Numbered from the stretch's first letter, positions 7,071 through 15,716 are shown. The stretch: DNA of 38,105 nt from Alicyclobacillus shizuokensis NBRC 103103 (GCF_001552255.1 NZ_BCQV01000038.1:1-38105); one strand, 5' to 3'. Made by a program: numbers and translations. The notes: generated by a model from the sequence alone, not told the origin.

Positions 7071-8426
7071 ATGGCGAGTGAAAGGGTAGATGTGTCCAAG
7101 CTTATCGATGACACTCCATTCGCGGGATTCCAAGTTCTCATGGTCATTGTCGGTTTCTTTCTGTTGGCATTGGACGGCTTTGATGCCCAGGTCATTTCCT
7201 TTGTCGCGCCCACACTTGAGAAGGTTTGGGGCACTTCGGCGGAGACGCTTGCGCCGATTTTCTCGTCCAGCTTGGTTGGTTTAGCCATCGGCGCGCTGAT
7301 ATCGGGACCAATTGCAGACAGGATTGGCCGTAAGACCACCGTGTGTAGCGCGGTGTTTCTATGTGGGATTTTTTCGATTATAACTACGACCGCATCTGGA
7401 GTGGGTAGCTTGTTAGTTATGAGATTTCTGACTGGACTGGGTCTCGGGGGCTGCATGGGCAACGTCACCGCGTTGTTGGCGGAGTATTCCCCAACCCGTA
7501 TCCGTAAGACTATTCTCAGTATTATGTGGACGGGTTTTCCTTTTGGAGCCACGCTCGGCGGCATCATCTCAGCGCAGATGATCCCTGCATTGGGCTGGAC
7601 CTCTGTGTTTTATCTCGGTGGGATTGCGCCGATTGTCATTGGACTCATTGCGATTGGGGTGTTGCCTGAATCGATCCGTTTCCTGGTGCTGCATGGGCGG
7701 AAACAGGCACGGGTCGCAGTGTCACTCAATCGCATCGCAGGCCCTGGCACCGTGAGTGATCAGAGCGACTTCTATCTTCCTGAATCGAGGCTACCAGGTG
7801 TCCCAGTGAAGCATCTCTTCACGGAAGGCAGAGCCGTAAACACGGTGCTGGTCTGGATTGTTTTCTTCATGACGCTACTGCTGATCTACTTCTTGACGAA
7901 TTGGATGCCAACACTTTTGCAAGGTGCAGGCTTTCCGATGGGCAGGGCGATCATTGCAACGGCTATGCTGCAGGGCGGCGGCATCGTGGGTACAATTGTC
8001 CTGGGTTCCACGAGCGACCGAGCCAACCCGAAAGTGGTGCTAAGCGTTTCGAGTTTGCTTGCGGTGGTGTTGCTCATACTCCTTGGCTATATGCACACCA
8101 TCGGTGGGTTGATTGTCGTGCTATTCTTCTGCGGATTCTTTATCATTGGAGTCCAATCCAACATGAATGCCATTGCCGCCAGCGTCTATCCCACGAGTGC
8201 ACGTTCTACTGGAGCCAGTTGGGCATTGGGCGTAGGACGCATCGGTTCAATCGTCGGTCCGTTGATTGGTGGCGCATTGGTTGCTGCGCAGTGGACCCTG
8301 CCCAACATTTTTATGTTGGCCGCCGTCGCCGCACTCGTCGCCGCCATCGGTCTGTCACTCATCAGCCGCAAGCTGGTGGATTCCAGAATCGCAGGCGCGG
8401 AGCAAGGGTCGGTTGCTGCAAAATGA
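7071..8426 (+). CDS. aromatic acid/H+ symporter, MFS superfamily (AAHS family, PcaK/BenK-like)
   Basis: A 451-residue membrane transporter with about 12 hydrophobic segments. The first membrane helix carries D35GFD38 (ALDGFDAQ), the family signature for aromatic acid:H+ symport. The loop 2-3 motif GPIADRIGRKT follows near residue 84, and GLGLGGCMGNVTAL matches helix 4. ATG 7071 is preferred to an in-frame TTG at 7035 because of the ribosome site and because proteins of this family start close to the first helix. It fits uptake of a benzoate-, phthalate- or protocatechuate-like acid for the flanking oxygenases. A strong terminator follows at 8457. Confidence 0.88.
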   Translation: MASERVDVSKLIDDTPFAGFQVLMVIVGFFLLALDGFDAQVISFVAPTLEKVWGTSAETLAPIFSSSLVGLAIGALISGPIADRIGRKTTVCSAVFLCGIFSIITTTASGVGSLLVMRFLTGLGLGGCMGNVTALLAEYSPTRIRKTILSIMWTGFPFGATLGGIISAQMIPALGWTSVFYLGGIAPIVIGLIAIGVLPESIRFLVLHGRKQARVAVSLNRIAGPGTVSDQSDFYLPESRLPGVPVKHLFTEGRAVNTVLVWIVFFMTLLLIYFLTNWMPTLLQGAGFPMGRAIIATAMLQGGGIVGTIVLGSTSDRANPKVVLSVSSLLAVVLLILLGYMHTIGGLIVVLFFCGFFIIGVQSNMNAIAASVYPTSARSTGASWALGVGRIGSIVGPLIGGALVAAQWTLPNIFMLAAVAALVAAIGLSLISRKLVDSRIAGAEQGSVAAK

Positions 8427-8456
8427 GACAACGAGAATCAATTTTCCTGCATGGTT

Positions 8457-8495
8457 GACAGAGCGTTTACCGAGGCGCTCTGTCCTTCATTTTTC
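8457..8495 (+). terminator. intrinsic terminator after the AAHS transporter gene
   Basis: GACAGAGCG (8457-8465), a 10-base loop, CGCTCTGTC (8476-8484), then CTTCATTTTT. A perfect 9-bp stem, 31 bases after the transporter stop. Confidence 0.8.
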
Positions 8496-8546
8496 GGCCA
8501 GGCATCCTTTTGATTGATGCGACAGAGGAGAATAAAAAAGTTCTAT

Positions 8547-8575
8547 TTTACATATTCAGAATACGTTAATAGAAT
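8547..8575 (+). promoter_or_regulatory. promoter of the LysR gene with an overlapping palindrome
   Basis: TTTACA (8547-8552), 17-base spacer, TAGAAT (8570-8575). The perfect palindrome TATTC-A-GAATA (8553-8563) begins directly after the -35 box and has the T...A shape of LysR-type sites, so autoregulation is plausible. Transcription would begin only about 20 bases before the GTG start. Confidence 0.6.
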
Positions 8576-8600
8576 AAGACCTGGAGGGTGTGGGGATGAA

Positions 8601-9539
8601 GTGAATGATTTGGAGAACGTTGAAACGTTTGTGAGCGTGGCAACACATTTGAGCTTTGTCAAGGCGGCGAATGCCATGAATCTCCGGCAGCCGTCCATTA
8701 CGGCCCGCATCAAGCGGCTTGAAGACCGCCTGGGCGTACAACTGTTTGTACGGAACAAGAATCATCGTGTTCATCTGACCGAAGAGGGGAGGGTATTCTT
8801 ACCGCTTGCGCAGCAGATGATTCGCCTCATGCAGGAAGCGGAGAACAACGTCCGCAATGTAAAACATGTGTTTGAAGGCAAGATACGTATCGGGGTGACT
8901 CCTTCTTGGACCGTAGACGCGCTCCCGCGCATACTGGGTATGGTTCAAGAAAGGTATCCCAGAATTGGATTCTATGTAATTAACGGTACCACAAGAAGTA
9001 TTTACAACATGGTGCTGGACAACCAAGTGGACATTGGATTGGTCTCGTACGATATCATGAACCAACAAATTGAACGCTTGTACGTTCACGATACGCCATG
9101 GGTCCTGGTTTGCAGCCCCAACCACCGACTGGCTGGAAAAAAAGAAGTCGACATCCAGGACATACTCAACGAGCCTTTGGTCACTTATGAGCAGTCCACG
9201 GAGGGCTGGAGAAAGATCCAACGCACCTACGGAAGCTACAATACCGTACCGAATGTCACAGCCCAATTGGAGCAGTTGGAAGCTGCCAAGGCGATGGTTT
9301 CGTATTCGTCCTGTATCAGTTTGCTGCCTCTTATCTGTGTTCATAACGAACTGGAGGATGGCAGACTGGTCGGTGTAAAGGTGCGGCAGTTGTCTGACGT
9401 GAGCACTCGGATGACTGTGATTTTCTTGAAGGCGAAATCATCCTACCTCATGGTGAGAATGATGCAGCAAATGATTATGGAATATTTCAGATCGATTGAC
9501 TATAAAAACCGGAAAACCGCTAACATGGATACTTCTTGA
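8601..9539 (+). CDS. LysR-family transcriptional regulator
   Basis: A 312-residue LTTR. The N-terminal winged helix-turn-helix is visible at residues 17-51 (LSFVKAANAMNLRQPSITARIKRLED RLGVQLF, split here), followed by a linker helix and a two-lobed effector-binding domain beginning GKIRIGVTPSW. GTG 8601 is chosen: GGAGGG (8583-8588) precedes it and the HTH then sits at the usual distance from the N-terminus; the frame is open further upstream but would overlap its own promoter. It lies between the transporter and the second dioxygenase, all on the same strand, and probably activates one or both catabolic units in response to the aromatic substrate or an intermediate. Confidence 0.88.
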   Translation: MNDLENVETFVSVATHLSFVKAANAMNLRQPSITARIKRLEDRLGVQLFVRNKNHRVHLTEEGRVFLPLAQQMIRLMQEAENNVRNVKHVFEGKIRIGVTPSWTVDALPRILGMVQERYPRIGFYVINGTTRSIYNMVLDNQVDIGLVSYDIMNQQIERLYVHDTPWVLVCSPNHRLAGKKEVDIQDILNEPLVTYEQSTEGWRKIQRTYGSYNTVPNVTAQLEQLEAAKAMVSYSSCISLLPLICVHNELEDGRLVGVKVRQLSDVSTRMTVIFLKAKSSYLMVRMMQQMIMEYFRSIDYKNRKTANMDTS

Positions 9540-9845
9540 GGGTATAAGCCCACTTTCGCGAATGCGCAAAATGAAGCGGACGGAGATTATAGATTCAACC
9601 TTAGCTGACGATTCAGACCATGGACAAGAAGGTTCACGTTGCTTGTGCGAGTCGTGCCACGCAGCGCCGAGCTTGACAAGCCCTTGTCCTTTGGCAACAG
9701 TGGATGTCTTCTAAGAATTGGGTCATTTATATCTGAATATTAATAATAAACGTTCGAAATCAGGTAGCCTTCTTTGTCTCATGCGAAAAGCTACGCACGA
9801 TCAAGCATACAGAAGAACGCGCAAGATCGTTGAGGGAGGTTACTC
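9540..9845. other. intergenic regulatory region before the alpha/beta dioxygenase
   Basis: About 306 bases without a convincing gene. It holds the inverted repeat GACAAG-CC-CTTGTC (9675-9688) and an AT-rich stretch with a weak promoter-like pair, TTGGGT (9718-9723), 17 bases, TAATAA (9741-9746). A poor -35 box preceded by a dyad is what one expects of an activator-dependent promoter, so this is a plausible LysR target. GAGGGAGG before 9846 is the ribosome site. Confidence 0.4.
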
Positions 9846-11120
9846 ATGGATACTGTACGTTACATCATCGACGATTCGGAGCAGGCGGTTTTCAAGGTCC
9901 ATCGGTCGGTCTTTGTCAAACCTGAAATCTTGGAGCAAGAGCGAAGTAAGATATTCGATCGCTGCTGGCTTTATGTCGGGCACGTTTCCGAGGTGCGCAA
10001 CCCTGGCGACTTTCGAACCCGGGTAGTGGGTGGGCGCCCCGTCATCTTTACGAAGGGTGCGGACGGCGAGATCCGCGTCTTCCTCAACTCCTGCACGCAC
10101 CGTGGAACACTTGTCTGCCGCGAGCGGGAGGGAAACGCAAAAACGTTTCGTTGCTTCTATCACGCCTGGTCATTCAACAACTGCGGCGAGCTCATCGCGG
10201 TTCCGGGGGAAGACGCCTATGGACCGAATTTCGACAAAGGACACTTAGCCCTGAGAGAGGTTCCGCGGCTTGCCCATTACAAAGGATTCTACCTTCTCAA
10301 TTTTGACGCACATGCAGAGAGCTTGACTCACTATCTTGCAGGGGCCAAGGAGTATCTGGACATCATTGTAGACCAATCACCCACGGGAGAACTCGAAATC
10401 ATCCAGGGTACGCAGGAGTACGACATAGCAGCCAACTGGAAACTGTTAGCCGAAAACAGTTTCGATGACTACCATGTGGCACCGACTCACATCACGTATT
10501 TTGAATACTTGAAAGACTCTGGCGTCAATGTGGCGATACCCAAGGGCTTGTTGATGCCGAGGCATGGCCTGGGGAAGGCACTGGGCAACGGCCACGCCGT
10601 GATCGATAACCAAACGTATCGAGGGCGGCCAATTGCCTATTGGATGCCTATGTACGGGGAGGAAGCGCGAGAAGAAATCGCCCAAATCCGCGCGGAACTC
10701 GTCAGCAGGCTGGGCGAGGAACGGGCCTACCGCGCTGCGGATACCAACCGGAACCTGTTAATTTTTCCGAACCTGGTCATCAATGATGGGTCTTCGGTCA
10801 CGGTTCGGACGTTCTTTCCGCTTACCGAGCGGCGCATGCGGGTCACCGCCTGGGCCATCGGACCCGTTGGAGAATCGGCCACCGCACGTGCGCGCAGGTT
10901 GGACAGTTTTCTGACGTTCTATGGTCCCGGAGGGTTTGCGACGCCCGACGATGTCGAGGCGCTGGAGGTACTGCAGCAGGGCATCGCGACATGGAAGGAG
11001 GTGGAGTGGTCGGACCTCTCGCGGGGGATGACGAAGCCGATCGAGGAGCAGTTGAACACCGATGAGCCGCATCTGCGGGCGTTTTGGCGCCGCTGGAATG
11101 AATTGATGCAAACAGATTGA
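9846..11120 (+). CDS. aromatic ring-hydroxylating dioxygenase, alpha subunit
   Basis: A 424-residue catalytic large subunit of a two-subunit Rieske dioxygenase. Rieske ligands: C83-T-H85 and C103-x2-H106 (CTHRGT ... CFYHAW). Mononuclear iron: H210 and H215 in NSFDDYHVAPTH, with D207 or D208 as the electron bridge. Length and layout match alpha subunits of the benzoate/p-cumate/biphenyl type rather than the phthalate-type protein at 3960. The beta subunit begins 28 bases downstream. It would add both atoms of O2 to an aromatic acid; it needs a ferredoxin and/or reductase that is not encoded in the window. Confidence 0.9.
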   Translation: MDTVRYIIDDSEQAVFKVHRSVFVKPEILEQERSKIFDRCWLYVGHVSEVRNPGDFRTRVVGGRPVIFTKGADGEIRVFLNSCTHRGTLVCREREGNAKTFRCFYHAWSFNNCGELIAVPGEDAYGPNFDKGHLALREVPRLAHYKGFYLLNFDAHAESLTHYLAGAKEYLDIIVDQSPTGELEIIQGTQEYDIAANWKLLAENSFDDYHVAPTHITYFEYLKDSGVNVAIPKGLLMPRHGLGKALGNGHAVIDNQTYRGRPIAYWMPMYGEEAREEIAQIRAELVSRLGEERAYRAADTNRNLLIFPNLVINDGSSVTVRTFFPLTERRMRVTAWAIGPVGESATARARRLDSFLTFYGPGGFATPDDVEALEVLQQGIATWKEVEWSDLSRGMTKPIEEQLNTDEPHLRAFWRRWNELMQTD

Positions 11121-11148
11121 GGACAAGAGGCCGTTTGGAGGGACGATT

Positions 11149-11643
11149 ATGTCAGAACAGCCGCAAATCAGTCGGGCTGAAATTGAAGATTTTCTGTACA
11201 TGGAAGCCGCCCTCCTTGACGAGTGGAGGCTGGATGAGTGGTTGGGGCTGTTGACGGACGACGCGAGTTATCTCGTTCCGCCCAATGACGCGCCGGACGG
11301 CGACCACCATGACACCTTGTTCATCGTCGCTGACGACATTCATCGCGTCAAGGCCAGAGTCAAGCGATTGAAGAGCCGGAATGCCCATGCTGAAAATCCA
11401 AAATCGAGGACGCGCAGGATGATTTCGAACGTGCGAATCCGCAGCGTCGTGGATGATGTTGCGAGCGTGACAGCGAACTTTGTGATTTACCGATTCAGGA
11501 GGCATGAGCAGATTCGCGAATATGTCGGGCGTTACGAGTATAAGCTTCGTGTCTGCGGAGGCGACATCAAGATTGCCGAGAGAAAGGCAATCTTGGATGC
11601 GGAGCAACTCGCCGGACTGGGTTCGGTAAGTATCATTCTTTGA
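11149..11643 (+). CDS. aromatic ring-hydroxylating dioxygenase, beta subunit
   Basis: A 164-residue NTF2/SnoaL-like small subunit that gives structure to the alpha3-beta3 hexamer. Visible family features: the N-terminal helix EIEDFLYMEAALLDEWRLDEW, then LLTDDASYLVP, the Arg-rich segment SRTRRMISNVRI, and a C-terminal RYEYKLR strand pair. The start ATG 11149 has GGAGGGACG just upstream. It is co-transcribed with the alpha gene. Confidence 0.9.
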   Translation: MSEQPQISRAEIEDFLYMEAALLDEWRLDEWLGLLTDDASYLVPPNDAPDGDHHDTLFIVADDIHRVKARVKRLKSRNAHAENPKSRTRRMISNVRIRSVVDDVASVTANFVIYRFRRHEQIREYVGRYEYKLRVCGGDIKIAERKAILDAEQLAGLGSVSIIL

Positions 11644-11788
11644 ACGTATGAGCGGTAGGGTGGGACGGGATGAAGTCGGTCTTCATGGACTGTGTCCTGG
11701 TCACCGCTGCGACCGCACATAGGCCAGCCTCCGGATGAGCGATCATCTGAACGGGGCACATGACAGCATCAAGGGGAGGATGCAGCAC

Positions 11789-12796
11789 ATGCGGTACATT
11801 GACGTGTTCAATCACTTTTTTCCTCAGAAATTATGGCAGAAAATGTTGGAGCTCGATGCGAGTGGCAACGACATCGGAAAACGTATGCGGGGCATTCCAG
11901 CGATCTATGACCTTGATGTCCGCCGTCGCATCGTAGAGCAGTTTGACGACTACACACAAGTCATCTCGTTGGGCATGCCGCCTCTTGAAGCGATGGGAAC
12001 GCCCGAGACCACGATGGAGTTGGCCCGCATTGCGAACGAGGGCATGGCGGAACTCGTGGAAAAGTACCCAGACTACTTCGTGGGCTTTCTGGCGTCTCTC
12101 CCCATGAATTCACCGAACGCGGCAGAGGAGGAGGAGCGGGCTTTCCGCGATTTGGGAGCCAACGGACTGCAGATTCACACGAACGTGAACGGGGCACCGC
12201 TGGATGATGCTCAGTTTCTCCCGGTCTTCGAAATGGCGGAGAAATACAGGAAGCCTGTTTTCCTGCACCCGGCGCGTGGCGCCCAGATGCCCGACTACCG
12301 GACGGAGACCAAGTCAAAGTACGAGATCTGGTGGACCTTTGGCTGGCCCTACGAGACGAGCGCAGCGATGGCAAGGCTGGTGTTCTCCGGCATCCTGGAC
12401 CGGTTGCCCGACCTGAGAGTGTTGGCTCATCATATGGGGGCTATGGTCCCGTTCTTCGAGGGACGTGTCGGACCCGGTTGGGATCAGCTCGGGAAGCGAA
12501 CATCCGATGAGGATTTGGAGTCGGTGTTGAGGAGTTTGCGCCGACGCCCCTTGGACTACTTCAAGGATTTCTACGCCGATACCGCGGTATTCGGCTCCCG
12601 TGCGGCCACGCTGTGTGGTCTGGAATTCTATGGCGCAGACCGAGTTCTGTTTGCCTCCGATTCTCCGTTCGACCCCGAAAAAGGACCGGGCTACATCCGC
12701 AGCACGATCCAGGTGCTGAACTCGATTGAAATGTCCCAGGAAGATCGTGAAAAAATCTGTTACAAAAATGCTCAGAACCTGTTGGGGGTCAAGTAG
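11789..12796 (+). CDS. amidohydrolase-family decarboxylase, ACMSD-like
   Basis: A 335-residue TIM-barrel metal enzyme of the amidohydrolase-2 group (aminocarboxymuconate-semialdehyde, gamma-resorcylate and 5-carboxyvanillate decarboxylases). Conserved metal and catalytic residues: H9, H160 (VFLHPARG), H214 (LAHHMG) and D291 (FASDSPF). The usual first residue of the N-terminal HxH or ExH metal motif is F7 here (DVFNH). ATG 11789 is preferred because AAGGGGAGG (11771-11779) lies at proper spacing; ATG 11780 touches that site. With the Rieske genes upstream, a nonoxidative decarboxylation of a hydroxylated aromatic acid is the likely step. Hydrolysis of a ring-cleavage product is an alternative. 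Confidence 0.83.
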   Translation: MRYIDVFNHFFPQKLWQKMLELDASGNDIGKRMRGIPAIYDLDVRRRIVEQFDDYTQVISLGMPPLEAMGTPETTMELARIANEGMAELVEKYPDYFVGFLASLPMNSPNAAEEEERAFRDLGANGLQIHTNVNGAPLDDAQFLPVFEMAEKYRKPVFLHPARGAQMPDYRTETKSKYEIWWTFGWPYETSAAMARLVFSGILDRLPDLRVLAHHMGAMVPFFEGRVGPGWDQLGKRTSDEDLESVLRSLRRRPLDYFKDFYADTAVFGSRAATLCGLEFYGADRVLFASDSPFDPEKGPGYIRSTIQVLNSIEMSQEDREKICYKNAQNLLGVK

Positions 12797-12913
12797 CAAG
12801 CAGCTATGTCGATTGCCCGTTCAAGAGAGACATTCCTTTCATCATACGCCATGGCGCTTTCATGGTAGACCGAGGGAAAACAGGCGGACAACGAAAAAAG
12901 GGAGCTGACCCCG

Positions 12914-12931
12914 GTGCCCTCGGCACTCTTT
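12914..12931 (+). terminator. weak candidate terminator of the dioxygenase operon
   Basis: GTGCC-CTC-GGCAC (12914-12926) followed by TCTTTT. The stem is only 5 bp but lies in the convergent gap between the amidohydrolase and cysK. Confidence 0.35.
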
Positions 12932-12993
12932 TAGGACAACCCCCATGAAGCTGGCCATATGATCCCCCTTTTACGCTGCTACGGCCGACCGGA

Positions 12994-13953
12994 TTATTGC
13001 TCGTCCTGGAACAGCGCGGTGGACAGGTACCGTTCACCCGTGTCCGGCAGAATCGCCACAATCGTTTTCCCCCGGTTCTCAGGCCGGCTTGCCACCACAG
13101 AAGCCGCGTGGAGTGCGGCGCCAGACGAGATGCCGACGAGAATGCCTTCTTCCCGGGCCAACTTGCGGGCCGCCTGGAACGCCTCGTCGTTGGAAACCTG
13201 CACCACCTCGTCATAGATTTCGGTGTTCAACACGTCGGGGACAAAGCCGGCTCCGATGCCTTGAATCTTGTGTGGGCCCGGCTTGCCACCGGAGAGAACG
13301 GGAGAATCCGTCGGCTCCACGGCCACAGCTTGGAAGGAGGGCTTGCGCTGTTTGATGACCTCGGCGACTCCCGTGATGGTGCCGCCGGTGCCGATGCCGC
13401 TGACCACGATGTCCACTTGGCCGTCTGTGTCCGCCCAGATTTCCTCTGCGGTCGTGCGACGGTGGATCTCCGGATTGGCAGGGTTTTTGAACTGTTGCGG
13501 CATGAAGGCGTTGGGCGTGCTCTTGACCAGCTCTTCTGCCTTTTGGATGGCCCCGCTCATGCCCTTGGCCCCTTCGGTCAAGACCAGTTCAGCTCCGAGC
13601 GCCTTCAGGAGTTTGCGGCGCTCTATGCTCATGGTCTCCGGCATGCACAGGATGCATCGGTAGCCTTTGGCCGCGCATACGAACGCAAGGGCAATGCCTG
13701 TGTTACCGCTTGTGGGTTCGATGATGACACTGTCCTTGTTGATCAAGCCCTGTTCTTCGGCCGCGGTGATCATGGCATAGCCGATACGATCCTTGACACT
13801 CCCGAGCGGGTTGAAGTACTCCAGCTTGGCCAGCACCTCAGCGCCACTGGCATCGCTGATCTGATTGAGCCGAATCAGCGGGGTGTGTCCAATCAGCTCT
13901 GTAATGTTCCGGGCGATTTTCGGACGCTCAGGCGTCCCAAGCGACTTCGACAT
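12994..13953 (-). CDS. cysK: cysteine synthase A (O-acetylserine sulfhydrylase)
   Basis: A 319-residue PLP enzyme that makes cysteine from O-acetylserine and sulfide. The PLP lysine is K54 in [11 protein letters not shown]; the substrate loop is TSGNTG (81-86); the phosphate-binding loop [10 protein letters not shown] and the C-terminal [10 protein letters not shown] are intact. The start is set at the ATG whose complement ends at 13953, with AAAGGAAGG eight bases before it; an ATG 21 bases upstream lies in that ribosome site. It is transcribed alone and convergent to the catabolic operon. It would use sulfide derived from sulfite released by the sulfonate genes at 25928-33341, though it is not linked to them transcriptionally. 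Confidence 0.95.
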   Translation of the reverse strand: MSKSLGTPERPKIARNITELIGHTPLIRLNQISDASGAEVLAKLEYFNPLGSVKDRIGYAMITAAEEQGLINKDSVIIEPTSGNTGIALAFVCAAKGYRCILCMPETMSIERRKLLKALGAELVLTEGAKGMSGAIQKAEELVKSTPNAFMPQQFKNPANPEIHRRTTAEEIWADTDGQVDIVVSGIGTGGTITGVAEVIKQRKPSFQAVAVEPTDSPVLSGGKPGPHKIQGIGAGFVPDVLNTEIYDEVVQVSNDEAFQAARKLAREEGILVGISSGAALHAASVVASRPENRGKTIVAILPDTGERYLSTALFQDEQ

Positions 13954-14000
13954 GATATCAACCTTCCTTTCCATAGGGACAAAACAATGGCCTCGTAGAC

Positions 14001-14029
14001 ATTATAACGAAATCATGCAGGTTTGACCT
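14001..14029 (-). promoter_or_regulatory. cysK promoter
   Basis: On the minus strand: AGGTCA (14024-14029), 17 bases, then a perfect TATAAT (14001-14006). It is about 45 bases before the cysK start. The weak -35 box allows for an activator or a repressor-controlled site; no T-box or S-box structure was recognised. Confidence 0.5.
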
Positions 14030-14176
14030 CTGTAATTCATTGTTTTTTGCCAGGGAAACTATACAAAAGGAACGCTGCAACCGGTGAAATATGACAAGGA
14101 GGTTTCCGACCTCTGTACCGAGAGAGTGCATCGTGAGCACAACTGTACTTGTCCATGGGGTTCGTTGCTCTCTCAC

Positions 14177-15313
14177 TCATGCCGGCGCTCTGCGCCCCAC
14201 GAGATAGCACACTCCCGGGATGCGCCCTAGTGTGTAGGAGATGAGCATCGCCAGGCCGTATACAAACGCGATGGCCACAGGTATGGAGGCCAGGTACAGC
14301 CAATCTGGCAGATGGATGGCTTCAATTGAGTTTTCTGCGAAGTACAGCGGAATGGACTGACAGAGATAAATCCCGAACGACGCGTTGGACGCCAAAAGGA
14401 CCAAATGATTGAAGCGAGGGTGGGCCCCGCTTTGTCGCCGCCGGGCCCACAGCACGCCGGTGTACCAGAGCGCGCAGACGATGACAATCACATAGAGGAC
14501 CATCATGGGTTGTTCCACGGCTTCCGCCTGTCCGTGCGACTGACCCAGGACATAGCGATTGAACAAGTACTGGCCCCAGATGATGGGTACAAAGGCGGCG
14601 GCCCAGTACCAGAGGGCCCGTCGATGTTGATCGATAAACCTCAGGACGGACTGGTAGTGGCAAGCCAGTACGCCACCGGCGATGAACCAGAACTGATAGG
14701 TCAAAATGAACGTAGCCTTGCGCGCCGCGAGTCGCGCGAGCAGATTGGGCCAGCCGCTGGTGTCGATGTGCGGCAGCCACAGGTCGTAAAACGCCATGCA
14801 GAGCAGCTGCAGGATCAGGCTGGCAAGGACAATGTGCAGGTGCCAGCGTTCCCAGCGGCGCAGCCCCCAGAGCAGGACTGGAAAGATCACGTACAGCTGA
14901 ATCGTCACCAGAATGTAGTACAGGAAAAACGGCTTGCCCACCAGAATCGTATGTACGATGTCATGCGCAACCTGCGGCGACAGGTGAAACGAATTGGCGA
15001 CGCTGTCGCGCCCGAGCACGTCCAGGGTGGCCCAGCCGATATACGGGAAGCCAATCAGCAGGAATTGTTTTTTCCAAAAGGCGGCGAGGTGAAACTCTCT
15101 ATGGTAATAATTGATGAACAAGACCAAGCCGGTGATGAACATGAACGCTTCGCGGGTGAACTTCAACGAGAAATGGAGCATGGCGATGGATAAGAACGGG
15201 GCCGATCCGTCGTCCAACCCGCTCAGATAGATGGAGAGAGTGTGCACGGACAGCACGCCGAGCATGGTGATAGCGCGGATAAGGTCGATTTCGTGCAGGT
15301 GCGGTTTAGCCAC
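14177..15313 (-). CDS. membrane acyltransferase (acyltransferase family 3)
   Basis: A 378-residue integral membrane protein with about ten hydrophobic segments. The N-terminus HEIDLIRAITMLGVLSVHT is the typical first helix of acyltransferase-3/OafA-like proteins, with R13 and H24 matching the conserved Arg and His. Such proteins O-acetylate cell-surface sugars, peptidoglycan or lipids. Start is GTG at 15313 with GGGAGGGAACGGA directly before it. It has no operon partner; the 400-base upstream region contains a minus-strand terminator and dyads (see 15436 and 15567), suggesting controlled expression. Substrate is unknown. Confidence 0.85.
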   Translation of the reverse strand: MAKPHLHEIDLIRAITMLGVLSVHTLSIYLSGLDDGSAPFLSIAMLHFSLKFTREAFMFITGLVLFINYYHREFHLAAFWKKQFLLIGFPYIGWATLDVLGRDSVANSFHLSPQVAHDIVHTILVGKPFFLYYILVTIQLYVIFPVLLWGLRRWERWHLHIVLASLILQLLCMAFYDLWLPHIDTSGWPNLLARLAARKATFILTYQFWFIAGGVLACHYQSVLRFIDQHRRALWYWAAAFVPIIWGQYLFNRYVLGQSHGQAEAVEQPMMVLYVIVIVCALWYTGVLWARRRQSGAHPRFNHLVLLASNASFGIYLCQSIPLYFAENSIEAIHLPDWLYLASIPVAIAFVYGLAMLISYTLGRIPGVCYLVGRRAPA

Positions 15314-15435
15314 TCCGTTCCCTCCCGTCTAGAATAGGATGTCACTCACCGTAGAAAGCCTAACGTTCGAATCTCGAAAGCGCCTGAAAAAAGCAGGCCA
15401 GGGACAGACAGGTGGAGACAGATCTGGAGAGAGGC

Positions 15436-15464
15436 AAAAAAATACCCCACTCGTGCCGAGTGGG
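15436..15464 (-). terminator. intrinsic terminator in the acyltransferase leader
   Basis: Read on the minus strand: CCCACTCG-GCA-CGAGTGGG then GTATTTTTTT, an 8-bp perfect stem with a T run. It lies about 120 bases upstream of the acyltransferase start and in its direction, with another hairpin (GTCAC ... GTGAC, 15466-15480) just before it. It may attenuate the acyltransferase transcript or end a small RNA made from about 15590. Confidence 0.7.
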
Positions 15465-15566
15465 AGTCACGGGAAGTGACGCATGGACGATTCGAGGGAG
15501 TAAAGCACGGGAGCGATGCTTACACCCGTAGCTGAATCGTACCGCCAATACGGTTGTTGATCAACC

Positions 15567-15593
15567 TTATATGTAAGAAAATATGACATATAA
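15567..15593. promoter_or_regulatory. operator-like dyad between divergent units
   Basis: TTATATGT (15567-15574), 11 bases, ACATATAA (15586-15593): a perfect 8-bp inverted repeat with 19-base centre spacing, about two helical turns. The perfect palindrome GTTGATCAAC lies next to it at 15556-15565. Both sit where divergent promoters for the acyltransferase leader and the small gene at 15717 are expected. The remainder of 15314-15716 shows only the terminator described at 15436 and a hairpin GCCTG ... CAGGC near 15388-15404. Confidence 0.45.
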
Positions 15594-15716
15594 TAACTGA
15601 TTTTTGCGATCAGAGCTCGGTTGTGGCATAAAAAACAACGTTGAGCAACCAAGGCTCATGTGTCTGCGGCCAATTGGATACGCTATGTTTCATCACAGTA
15701 CGAGGAGACCGGGCTC

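Noticed and set aside
12997-13998. A 333-codon open frame on the plus strand
   Set aside because: It is the complement of cysK, whose PLP motifs are unmistakable; long shadows are usual in GC-rich DNA.
13975-14176. T-box or S-box leader for cysK
   Set aside because: The promoter lies only about 45 bases before the gene, leaving no room for such a leader.
15467-15652. A 61-codon minus-strand frame in the acyltransferase leader
   Set aside because: No ribosome site, and it overlaps the dyads and the hairpin next to the terminator; the region looks regulatory.
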